Of a DNA stretch of 64,000 bases, positions 46,054 to 54,326 are shown in pieces (within the stretch, counting starts at the first letter, position 1; each line of letters opens with the position of its first letter). Under the pieces are notes generated by a model. That model was not told where the DNA came from. It saw only the letters and a list, made by a program, of their open reading frames with translations, and ran no database searches. Made by a program: the position numbers and the translations under genes. The stretch is from CAZQKW01 sp964594075 (GTDB lineage Bacteria; Desulfobacterota; WTBG01; CAIYCZ01). The stretch is from NCBI GenBank assembly GCA_964594075.1, contig CAZQKW010000010.1:1-64000 (forward strand). Direction: 5' to 3'.

Positions 46054-47058
46054 ATGAAGGTTTGTTTCCAAAGAAGAGATTTTTTGAAGCTGTTGGCAAA
46101 GCTCTGGATAGTGGTTCCCGGAATGAGCCGCGCCGGCGTTTTATGTGCCGCCGATACTCTCAAATTACGGTCACAGCCCGGAAAAGCACAGGTAGTAATC
46201 GCGAAGCGACCCGGTGTTCTTAATTCTTCAGGCGAGGTATCTGTGTCGCTCATAAACCAGATGATAGATGCAGGCATTACCGCACTTACCGGTTTTAGTG
46301 AGGTAAAGCAGGCATGGCGCTCCCTTTTTAATCCGGAAGACGTTATTGGCATCAAAGTTAATGCGATGGGCGGCAGGAGTATCTGCACGCATCACGAAGT
46401 GGCATTTGGAGTAGCAGATAGCTTAGTCAATGCGGGCATTAAACCCTATAATATCATCATCTGGGACCGGCTTACCGATGAACTGCGCAAAGGCGGTTAC
46501 CAAATTAATCGCGATAAAAACTCACTGCGCTGTTTTGGCACCGACAATGACTATGAACCTGAACCGGAATCCTCCGGTTCTATCGGCAGCTGCTTCAGCA
46601 CCATTATATCGCGGCATTGTAATGCACTTATTAGCATTCCGGTCGTAAAAGACCACGATCTTTCCGGTGTTTCAATTAACCTTAAAAATTTTTATGGCGC
46701 TATACATAATCCCAACAAGTATCACGACAATGGCTGTGATCCATATATAGCAGACGTGAACGCCCATCCTTATATAAAGCGCAAACTTCGCCTTATCATC
46801 TGCGATGCACTGTTTGTGCAATATAACGGCGGTCCCGGCTATAGACCCAACTGGTCACGGCTTTATGGCGGACTGTTATTCAGCAATGATCCGGTAGCCG
46901 TTGATCAAGTGGGATATCAGATAATAGATGAACACAGAAAAAACCATGGCATGAAACCGCTGGCAGTAGAGGGTCGCGCTCCGCAGTATATTCAATCTGC
47001 AGCACGACTTAATTTAGGAATTGCCGATCCGACAAAAATAGAAACAGTCTATGTATGA
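46054..47058 (+). CDS. DUF362 protein with Tat-like signal
   Basis: About 334 residues from ATG 46054, whose N-terminus FQRRDFLKLLAKLWIVV is a twin-arginine signal (R7, R8). An upstream in-frame ATG (46018) would bury this signal. The DUF362 body is seen in DVIGIKVNAMGGRSICTH, ISIPVVKDHDLSGVSINLKNFYGAIHNP, and SNDPVAVDQVGYQIID. DUF362 proteins often accompany radical SAM or Fe-S proteins; no catalytic role is established. The next gene starts 8 bases before this one's stop. Confidence 0.85.
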   Translation: MKVCFQRRDFLKLLAKLWIVVPGMSRAGVLCAADTLKLRSQPGKAQVVIAKRPGVLNSSGEVSVSLINQMIDAGITALTGFSEVKQAWRSLFNPEDVIGIKVNAMGGRSICTHHEVAFGVADSLVNAGIKPYNIIIWDRLTDELRKGGYQINRDKNSLRCFGTDNDYEPEPESSGSIGSCFSTIISRHCNALISIPVVKDHDLSGVSINLKNFYGAIHNPNKYHDNGCDPYIADVNAHPYIKRKLRLIICDALFVQYNGGPGYRPNWSRLYGGLLFSNDPVAVDQVGYQIIDEHRKNHGMKPLAVEGRAPQYIQSAARLNLGIADPTKIETVYV

Positions 47059-48226
47059 GGACATCAAATTGAAATACGCCGTTTCACGCCGCACGTTTAT
47101 TAAGCATTTATCTTGCGCGGCCTTTTCCCTTGGCCTCATGCCATTGCCTGCTCAAACTGCATTTAAGATATCGCGCGGCACCGCATATGCAGCAACCTCT
47201 GAACAACTTAAAGAGGTAATGTTTTATAAAAAACTGCCGGACCTGAAGGTGGCGTGCGAAATCTGCCCCAAAAACTGCACCATTGCAGACCTTGAGCGCG
47301 GCTATTGCGGTAACAAAGAAAATCGCGGCGGCATATATTATACCTTGATTTATTCGCGGCCCTGTGCAGCACATATTGACCCGATAGAAAAAAAGCCGCT
47401 GTTTCACTGTCTTCCCTCCACCCGGGCCTTTTCAATTGCAACCGCTGGCTGCAATTTTGAATGCCGTTTTTGTCAGAATTGGAACATAGCCCAGTACCGT
47501 CCGGAGCAGATAGAAAACATGAACCTATCGCCTGAGGAAGTCGCAGCCGCGGCACACAGACAGGGCTGTGCAACCATAGCCTATACGTATTCAGAGCCGG
47601 TGGTCTTTTATGAATATATGTATGACTGCGCCCGGGCGGGCAAAAAGGCTGGGATCGGCAGTGTGATGATATCTAACGGGTATATTAATGAAGAGCCTCT
47701 GCGCGTGCTTTGCAAGCAGTTGCTCGCAGTAAAAATTGATCTGAAATCATTTAGCGATAAATTTTATAGGGATTATTGCAGTGGCGAACTTGCCCCGGTA
47801 CTTAAAAGCCTGCAGGTGTTAAAAGAGCTTGGTATGTGGTTTGAAATTGTGGTGCTGGTCATTCCCACCCTTAATGACAGCCCTGCTGAAATAAAAGAAA
47901 TGGTACAATGGATATATAAAAATCTTGGGCCCGATGTGCCCCTTCATTTTTCCCGCTTCCATCCCATGTATAAGATCAAAAACCTGCCACCAACCGCTGT
48001 CAACACGCTTGAAACATGCCATAAGATTGCACAAGCGGCCGGGCTCCGTTTTGTATATATAGGCAATGTGCCGGGACACCCGGCAGAGAATACCTATTGT
48101 CCGCGCTGCCGTAAAATACTCATCCAGCGGATGGGATATGCGATCATAAAAAACGAAATTCAAGACGGGAAATGTTCGTGCGGGCACCCTATCCCCGGCA
48201 TATGGAAATTACCGGCTTCGCTATAA
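47051..48226 (+). CDS. AmmeMemoRadiSam system radical SAM enzyme with Tat-like leader
   Basis: A 391-residue radical SAM protein. The [4Fe-4S] cysteines are C134, C138 and C141 (CNFECRFC). The N-terminal half carries a further Cys set (CEICPKNC, RGYCG) typical of pyruvate-formate-lyase activase-like enzymes of this family. Later: TYSEPVVFYEYMYDCARAG, KIDLKSFSDKFYR, ETYCPRC-like CPRC at the end. The first 35 residues contain SRRTFIK (R13, R14) followed by a hydrophobic stretch and PAQTAF, a likely Tat signal. Radical SAM chemistry needs reducing conditions, so export would be unusual. Partner AMMECR1 is at 34351; MEMO1 is not in the window. Confidence 0.88.
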   Translation: MYEDIKLKYAVSRRTFIKHLSCAAFSLGLMPLPAQTAFKISRGTAYAATSEQLKEVMFYKKLPDLKVACEICPKNCTIADLERGYCGNKENRGGIYYTLIYSRPCAAHIDPIEKKPLFHCLPSTRAFSIATAGCNFECRFCQNWNIAQYRPEQIENMNLSPEEVAAAAHRQGCATIAYTYSEPVVFYEYMYDCARAGKKAGIGSVMISNGYINEEPLRVLCKQLLAVKIDLKSFSDKFYRDYCSGELAPVLKSLQVLKELGMWFEIVVLVIPTLNDSPAEIKEMVQWIYKNLGPDVPLHFSRFHPMYKIKNLPPTAVNTLETCHKIAQAAGLRFVYIGNVPGHPAENTYCPRCRKILIQRMGYAIIKNEIQDGKCSCGHPIPGIWKLPASL

Positions 48227-48233
48227 AGTTATT

Positions 48234-50006
48234 TTAATCGTTATGCAAAGAGTGGTAAGCCCGAATGAGTGATGGGGCAAGGGTGAACGGGTTCTTAATT
48301 CGCACTAATACGCCTTTCGCTTCCAAGACTATCCGTCGTGCTGCTTCATCTGCATAATCCTGCCACAGGTATCGGTCTTCCTGAAACTGCAGAAATGTGA
48401 AGAGAACACTATTTCTTCTCAGAAGCCGCGCGGCCTGATAGGCTTTTTCAATTACCTCGCGGTTATTTTCTTTAAAATTATAAAACCCGGCCCGTCCGCC
48501 GTAGACCGGCAAGCCATCGCCTATCAGGATCACGGCTGGGACGCGCTCTTTATCGCATTTTAAGCGTTGCAAACAGTATTGGAGACAGCCGCCAATATCC
48601 TTGCCTGCGCCATTTATCGCTTTGAGGCGGCTCACTTCAACAAGGCTTACTTCTCTCGGTACTTCATGATAGGCAATATAAGTAACCCTGTCGCGCGAAT
48701 GATGCTTTTTTAAATAATAAGCAAATGCCAGACAAGCCTTTCGCACCCCCTGGATTCTCTTGCCAAACTGAACAGCGCCAGAGACATCAACGGCGATGAC
48801 GATGGAATAGCCAACCTTTTTTCTGCTCTCATAATCCATCAGGTCTTCCTCATCCAGCAACAGCGCACTGTTATATAGAGCTCTGCGCACTAAACCGCGA
48901 CGCAACGAGTGCATGGGAGCTAAAAGTGAGGTGAGCATGCGCGAACGCTCCACGCGGTCAAGCTGCAACGAAGCAATGCCGCGACGGCCGTGATCATGGG
49001 TGCCAGCAACGCGCCAATGCTTATAGAGACCATGCCGTGATAGCTTCAAAAAAGCTTCCTTCGCAAGAAAATAGGCAGTGCGTTCCTGGTTAACCAGATA
49101 GGTATCAGCAAACGTTTGGCTTATCATGTTGAACTCAATAAGCAGATCTATTATGCTTTTCATATCATCAATGTTAAGTTCTGAGGAACGCTTTGTTTTT
49201 ATCGCTTCAGCTAACAGGTCCCTTGTTTTGGATAACTCAAGAATGGTCTCAAACAGTGGGCTTGCATGCGAATGGTCGGGTAAATAAACATGATTATCAT
49301 TATTGGTAATGACCTGATCTGTTTCATCGGTCTTTATGCCGGCAAACAAGGCTTCGAGGTCAAGATCGCGGGAAACCCGTTTGAACTGGTCGGCGGCAGA
49401 AGCATCGCTGCCAATCTCCTGCAATGACAGCTGCCCTCTGCCCTGTTTGGTTGTTGTATAATATTTTCTCCCCCCGTTCTTATAATCCTTTTGAAATTCA
49501 TCAGCTACGCTTTTTATATATTCCAAAAGCTGCTGAACGGTTTTAATGTTGCGGCCGTTTTTTATCGCTTTTGAGAGTCTGTCAAGTGCAGGAAATTGTT
49601 TGGTAACATCTGATATTATCGCAGCAGCAATTTTTTGCAATTTTAACGGTTCCGCGTTTTTTTCTTGAAAAATCTGGGCCTTCGCAGTTTTGGAAAAACT
49701 GTGCTTTTCCTTAATTCCGGCGCCTTCCGCTGGCAGGTTTTTCTTATGCACGTTGTTAACGATCTTGTTTAACGCCCGTTCAGCCTGCAGATCAAAGCGT
49801 TGTAATGCTTCGGCTGCGGTTTTCTGCTCCGGTTGGTTTCGCTGCACATCTACTGACAACGTTTTTTTGAGGGTTTGTTCAAGTTCCTCTCTGCTCACGG
49901 TCATCTTGCCGCTGAGCGCTCGGGATACAGAAAATAATTCTTGATTAGAAACGGTGCGCCGCTTTATGCTCCAGCACCACGTTTCAAGATCATATAATTC
50001 TGTCAT
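48234..50006 (-). CDS. VWA domain protein partner of a MoxR ATPase
   Basis: About 590 residues from ATG 50006, which overlaps the MoxR stop as ATGA; a GTG/other start at 50018 is less likely. The first 350 residues are mostly helical with few motifs. The C-terminal 200 residues are a von Willebrand A domain: VIAVDVSGAVQFG where the MIDAS DxSxS is DVSGA, so the last serine is replaced; a later Thr/Asp pair (GAGKDIGG, LIGDGLP) is present. This is the classic partner of MoxR-type AAA+ ATPases, used in metal insertion, complex assembly or maturation. It converges with the radical SAM gene over 7 bases. Confidence 0.85.
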   Translation of the reverse strand: MTELYDLETWCWSIKRRTVSNQELFSVSRALSGKMTVSREELEQTLKKTLSVDVQRNQPEQKTAAEALQRFDLQAERALNKIVNNVHKKNLPAEGAGIKEKHSFSKTAKAQIFQEKNAEPLKLQKIAAAIISDVTKQFPALDRLSKAIKNGRNIKTVQQLLEYIKSVADEFQKDYKNGGRKYYTTTKQGRGQLSLQEIGSDASAADQFKRVSRDLDLEALFAGIKTDETDQVITNNDNHVYLPDHSHASPLFETILELSKTRDLLAEAIKTKRSSELNIDDMKSIIDLLIEFNMISQTFADTYLVNQERTAYFLAKEAFLKLSRHGLYKHWRVAGTHDHGRRGIASLQLDRVERSRMLTSLLAPMHSLRRGLVRRALYNSALLLDEEDLMDYESRKKVGYSIVIAVDVSGAVQFGKRIQGVRKACLAFAYYLKKHHSRDRVTYIAYHEVPREVSLVEVSRLKAINGAGKDIGGCLQYCLQRLKCDKERVPAVILIGDGLPVYGGRAGFYNFKENNREVIEKAYQAARLLRRNSVLFTFLQFQEDRYLWQDYADEAARRIVLEAKGVLVRIKNPFTLAPSLIRAYHSLHND

Positions 50007-51394
50007 TTTTCTACACACCCTTTTTCATAGGCAGCAAGATAAACGGCAATTATCTGCGCACCTGTGACAACAAGCGACTCGTCGTGTTCACCTATCCATT
50101 GCTGCAAATGATTCCACGCAGGCGAGAGGTTTTTGTTATTTACCATTTGTTTTATCTTGGTATCATTCCAGTCTGTGTTGTTCCCCCATTCATGCCGGTA
50201 ATCAGATATCATTTCTGAAAAATTTATGTGCGGCAGATTTTTTTTTAAATACGCCGCAACGGCTGGAAACTGGGCATCAATTTGTTTTTCAATATCATAG
50301 ATGTCTTCAAACTGGGTTTTTCCAAGAATTGCCGTATATATTCCCTCTTTTATGTCGCAATAGTCTGCAACAAACCGTCCGGCAAGAAGCGCTGAACTGC
50401 GGGCGATAAGCCCTGCGTTAATGCTGGTTCGGGGACCAAGCTCAAGACGATCATTGCCACGTAACGTGGTGATAACTTCTACCGCAAGTTTTATAAACAA
50501 AACAGGAACATGTATTGGCGGGGTCATGCGAGCAACTTCTTTCTGCACAATGCGTATTTCGTCTTCAATATTTACCCGCGGTATTTTAATGCTAACCAAA
50601 CGGTCGCGAACGGCGCCGCAGATATATTCTTCATCTGCAATGTTTGTCGTGGCAACGAGGAGGAAATCAACAGGAAACGTCTCTCTGCTCTTGGTTGGCG
50701 TAAAACTGTTTTCCTGAGCAGCCTGAATAAGCGCATGTTGTGCGGTTTCTGACAGCTTTCCAATTTCATCAACAAATAAAAGACCTCTGCTTGCCTGGCC
50801 AATTTTACCGGGTTCAAATACGCGGGGATCAAACGGATCGCCAATCTGTGCAAGTTTCAGCAGGTTATAGGTCCCGACAATTTCTTCAGGCAAAACATCG
50901 CCGCCCCCCTGAACCCGGGCAAAACCTCTTCCTTCAACAAGTTGCTCCATGCGCCTCACCATAATTTTATTAGGATTACCATTGACTTCGCGAAGCTGAG
51001 CTTTACAGATTGGGCAGGGTTCCACAGTAGCGGGAGAATACCCATCAGGATAAAGAGCAAGAAACTGACTTAGTATCAGGGGATCTTCCTGCACCGGGCA
51101 TTGAGCAACATAATACACGTCATGTTTTTTGTGATATTCATTCAACAAATTATGCAGGTGTTTGGCTAAATCTGTTTTTGCAACACCATAGGCGCCGGTC
51201 AGTAAAACCCCCTTGCCTGCAACCAGCGTCTTTATTAATCTTCGTTTTTCAGATTTAAGGCCAAAAATATCTGGAAACAGCTCCTCTCCCGTTTCTATTT
51301 TTTGTTTTATTACATCTAAAAGGCGCTCGCGAGCCGGCTTTGAACGATAACCTGATTTGATTAAATCCTGTAATGTGGCAATATGGTGCGGCAT
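50003..51394 (-). CDS. MoxR-family AAA+ ATPase
   Basis: About 463 residues, starting at the ATG at 51394, which has a Shine-Dalgarno (AAAGGAG) 8 bases upstream; an ATG 21 bases earlier has no such site. Walker A is GAYGVAKT (about 67-74 in the shorter numbering), followed by Walker B FVDEIG and Sensor-type LVATTNIADEEYICGAVRDRL. A CPICK cysteine pair lies between them. The overall pattern is close to the MoxR/Mg-chelatase ChlI subgroup. With the adjacent VWA protein it probably forms a remodelling complex whose client is unknown. Confidence 0.88.
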   Translation of the reverse strand: MPHHIATLQDLIKSGYRSKPARERLLDVIKQKIETGEELFPDIFGLKSEKRRLIKTLVAGKGVLLTGAYGVAKTDLAKHLHNLLNEYHKKHDVYYVAQCPVQEDPLILSQFLALYPDGYSPATVEPCPICKAQLREVNGNPNKIMVRRMEQLVEGRGFARVQGGGDVLPEEIVGTYNLLKLAQIGDPFDPRVFEPGKIGQASRGLLFVDEIGKLSETAQHALIQAAQENSFTPTKSRETFPVDFLLVATTNIADEEYICGAVRDRLVSIKIPRVNIEDEIRIVQKEVARMTPPIHVPVLFIKLAVEVITTLRGNDRLELGPRTSINAGLIARSSALLAGRFVADYCDIKEGIYTAILGKTQFEDIYDIEKQIDAQFPAVAAYLKKNLPHINFSEMISDYRHEWGNNTDWNDTKIKQMVNNKNLSPAWNHLQQWIGEHDESLVVTGAQIIAVYLAAYEKGCVEK

Positions 51395-51630
51395 CAAAAA
51401 AACTCCTTTTGTCATTATTTTTTTGTTATGTTATAGCACACGCGATACAGTAGTGCCGTAATTTTGTCCAATTGAATGCGTGCTCGCTGGCCGGCTAACG
51501 ATTAGGCCTCTGCGCGACCGATTATGACAAATTACTATCGAGTGTTAGCTCGAGAAAAATCTCGGCGATTTGAACAAGTATGCCACAGACCTGCTGCTAA
51601 CTTAAGTGAGCAATTATAAAGGATCAGCAT

Positions 51631-51987
51631 ATGTCGCTTGCACAGATATTAACTGAATTAAAAAAATCAATATCATTTAAGGAAACGACTGCTGCGGGAG
51701 ATATTGTCCTGGTAGGAATGAAAGAGGGGCTTTTATACGGCGTCGTGCTTGATATTACCCCCAATGTGAAGCCCGAATGGTGGGATGTTAGCTTTAAACT
51801 TTTAATAGTTCCGCCGGTTAATCTCACGTGGATTCTTCGCACGCCGCAGATGTGCGGAGAAATTTTTACCATAAACGGCGTTGAGCATTTTATGATTGCA
51901 ATAGAAATGGAACACCCCCCAAAGCGCCGTCCCAATACAGGAAAAAGACCTGCCCTCTCGCTCATTAAAAAGGAGAAGGATACATAG
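51631..51987 (+). CDS. small protein of unknown function
   Basis: A 118-residue protein with a good Shine-Dalgarno (AAAGGA). The fold is probably beta-rich (DIVLVGMKEGLLYGVVLDI, VKPEWWDVSFKLLIVPP, LRTPQMCGEIFTINGVEHFM). The C-terminal 25 residues are basic (PPKRRPNTGKRP). No family recognised. It begins a short plus-strand pair with the lipoprotein at 52032. Confidence 0.65.
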   Translation: MSLAQILTELKKSISFKETTAAGDIVLVGMKEGLLYGVVLDITPNVKPEWWDVSFKLLIVPPVNLTWILRTPQMCGEIFTINGVEHFMIAIEMEHPPKRRPNTGKRPALSLIKKEKDT

Positions 51988-52031
51988 CAACTGATATGTT
52001 TGACATGCGGACTTTAAAGGAGTAATTTTCT

Positions 52032-52712
52032 ATGCGCCACCAAATTCATTTTTTTATTTTAGCAATTCTTTGTGTTATTTTATCATGCGCTGTCGTTTCT
52101 CGTTACATAATCACTATTAATTATATACCTCAAAAAACTATCACTGTTCACAGCCGTATTAAAAAGGATTTCATAATAACAGTTGCTACCTTTAATGATT
52201 CGCGTGCTGTTGATGACAAAACTGTTATAGGGAAAAAAGTAATGGCTAAAAATGATAAAATGGTGGCGCGCGTAACAGCCCAAGATCCAGCACGCGAGGT
52301 TACTCGCGCACTTAAACACTTTTTAACGAAAGCGGGTTATTCGGTAGATGAAAGAATGCCGCAATGGGATTTGAGCGAACAAGCCATCAGCCGTTCATGG
52401 GGGCATCTCGTAATTGGCGGTACCATTGATGAGCTTGAAATAATTTGCCGCAGCGAAAACACCGGGGTTCAATATAACAGCAGGGTGAAACTTCGTGTGA
52501 TGTTTGGCGATGTGATGCGCAGAAAAATACTTACTGCTAACACCATAGAATCCACTGCTACCCTTAAGCACCTGCGTTGTGCAGCAGACAAAATTCAAGA
52601 GCAGTTAAACAGCGCCCTGTCTCTTGCTTTAGAAAAAATTACAGAAAACGGCGCCTTGGATAAAATCATCCAGGAAATTAGCACCGTTCGGTCGGAAAGT
52701 CTTGCTGAGTAA
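52032..52712 (+). CDS. putative lipoprotein, YajG-like
   Basis: A 226-residue lipoprotein: signal LAILCVILSC with the lipobox Cys near residue 19. The body has FIITVATFNDSRAVDDKTVIGKKVM and later LVIGGTIDELEIICRSENTGVQYNSRVKLRVMFGD, similar to the beta-sandwich pattern of YajG and related outer-membrane lipoproteins. The C-terminus is helical. It follows the small unknown gene after 44 bases. Confidence 0.7.
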   Translation: MRHQIHFFILAILCVILSCAVVSRYIITINYIPQKTITVHSRIKKDFIITVATFNDSRAVDDKTVIGKKVMAKNDKMVARVTAQDPAREVTRALKHFLTKAGYSVDERMPQWDLSEQAISRSWGHLVIGGTIDELEIICRSENTGVQYNSRVKLRVMFGDVMRRKILTANTIESTATLKHLRCAADKIQEQLNSALSLALEKITENGALDKIIQEISTVRSESLAE

Positions 52713-52715
52713 GAC

Positions 52716-52774
52716 AATGGCGTGTTGCCGGGGCACATCAGCAAGCAAATCGGTCACCTGCTCGCCATTTTTTT
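52716..52774. terminator. possible bidirectional terminator
   Basis: Stem AATGGCG / CGCCATT with a long 40-base loop and a T run on the plus-strand side. It sits between the convergent lipoprotein and 15-haem cytochrome genes and overlaps the latter's last codons. The long loop makes it a weak call. Confidence 0.35.
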
Positions 52775-54319
52775 ATATGTTTCCGGCGGATTCTTGAGTA
52801 GGTATTGGTACGGTGATGCATGCGGATCATGACACTGCGAGCAGCGTTTCTCTTTAAAAGTCTCATGAACATTCAGCGGCCGAGATGAGTTTTTTTGCAG
52901 CATTTTCTGCACATACAAATGACAGTCGGTGCAAGTTCCCAGAGGCATGGTGCCGATGTTAACGCGGTGTTTCATGGTATGACAGAAACCGCAGTCGTCG
53001 CCAACCGGAACTGCACTGGTTCGCACATATGCGGCAAATGCAGGATGCAACTCCTTATTGCTCTTCTCTTTTATCGTCTCAAGAATGTTCTTGCTGTTTT
53101 TATTTTTAATCAGCGGATGACATGAATAGCATTGAACCTCTTCGTTCACCAGCAGAAGCTTGTTATAACCCGACGCGTGAGATTCGTGACAGGCATAGCA
53201 GTTTCCCAAAACTGCTTTATTGTGTTGGAATGGCTTTTCTACCACTTCAGTCTTATGACAGCCCTGCCTAAGACACAAAAATAGTGCTTCAGGTTTAGAA
53301 CGCTCCCCAGGTGTTATTTTGTGGCAGCTTTTGCATTTATTTTCCACATACGGCTTGTGTGAAGCCAGTGTTCCGGGAGGAGACTTTAGCGTCGTTGCCG
53401 GCTGCTGCTTCACCTGACGCGTTCTATCCTTCAGTACTTTTCGATAATGACACGATACACATAGTTCATAGCCGCCCGGCAACCGAAGAAAATATTTTTC
53501 CCCAGCTCCCCGCTCTGCTGCTGCCCGCTGCAGGACACCCTTTTCATGGGGATTATGACAGGTGGCGCAAAATATCCGCCCCTCAATAAGAGGAATTTCC
53601 ACATTGCTTGCACGTTTTTGTTTTTCCAGGGATTGTTTCTTGTATTCAGAAAGTTTATACTGCCCCGATGCCGGACCGTGGCTTGCCCAATGGACGGCAT
53701 GACATCCGATACAGATAGCATCAAAAGACTCTTTAAAGGTAACTTCGCTAATGTCTTTCGTGCGCCGCGGATCAGGTATTTCCTTGTGACAGGTTCTACA
53801 GGTTTGTGCTACGATACGTCCGCTGGCGTCAAGCTGTTTGTGGGGATTGGGCTTTTGCAGGGGTACTTTGATATGACAGGATAGACAGAAATCCTTCGTT
53901 TTTTTATAAGGCCCGCCGCGTAAAAAATTTTTATTGTACCACTTAAACGGAAAATTATCATACATAGGAGGAATCGCGTCATGACAGGTAAGACAACTCA
54001 GTTGACCATCTTCGAGCGGCCACTGTGCAGGTATCGTATACTCGTTTTTATTTTGCGCAGCAGCAGTACGATGACTTTGATTCGAGAGGCAGGGTTTTGT
54101 GTGGCAGCGGTCGCACAGCTTGAGCGGATCATTATTGAATCTGCGTGCAGCATTCTGTTTCGTGGGAGATTTTTCTATATGGCATTCCTGACAATATTTA
54201 CCGGTCCAATGAGGGTTTATTATTTCTTCGGCGCTGCTGTTTGCTGCGAACGCAAGAAGAAAACAGGCTGCGCTAATATGATATACATACATTCTCATTA
54301 ATTTCTTATTCAGCATCAT
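52754..54319 (-). CDS. secreted 15-haem cytochrome c
   Basis: About 521 residues from ATG 54319 (a GTG at 54325 is possible). It has a signal peptide (AACFLLAFAANSSAEE), so it is exported and fitted with haem in the periplasm. Fourteen CXXCH motifs plus one CX4CH (CLRQGCH, near residue 365) give up to 15 haems. Many are followed by HxPH/HA patterns (CHNPHE, CHESHA, CHDPHA) typical of doubled-CXXCH cytochromes in which a distal His lies two or three residues on. Probably a long electron carrier or a component of an extracellular conduit. It follows the 16-haem gene after a few bases. Confidence 0.9.
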   Translation of the reverse strand: MMLNKKLMRMYVYHISAACFLLAFAANSSAEEIINPHWTGKYCQECHIEKSPTKQNAARRFNNDPLKLCDRCHTKPCLSNQSHRTAAAQNKNEYTIPAQWPLEDGQLSCLTCHDAIPPMYDNFPFKWYNKNFLRGGPYKKTKDFCLSCHIKVPLQKPNPHKQLDASGRIVAQTCRTCHKEIPDPRRTKDISEVTFKESFDAICIGCHAVHWASHGPASGQYKLSEYKKQSLEKQKRASNVEIPLIEGRIFCATCHNPHEKGVLQRAAAERGAGEKYFLRLPGGYELCVSCHYRKVLKDRTRQVKQQPATTLKSPPGTLASHKPYVENKCKSCHKITPGERSKPEALFLCLRQGCHKTEVVEKPFQHNKAVLGNCYACHESHASGYNKLLLVNEEVQCYSCHPLIKNKNSKNILETIKEKSNKELHPAFAAYVRTSAVPVGDDCGFCHTMKHRVNIGTMPLGTCTDCHLYVQKMLQKNSSRPLNVHETFKEKRCSQCHDPHASPYQYLLKNPPETYKKMASR

Positions 54320-54326
54320 GTGCACG

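Noticed and set aside
51540..51575. Small hairpin CGAGA … TCTCG before the 51631 gene
   Set aside because: Only five base pairs and no T run; too weak to call.
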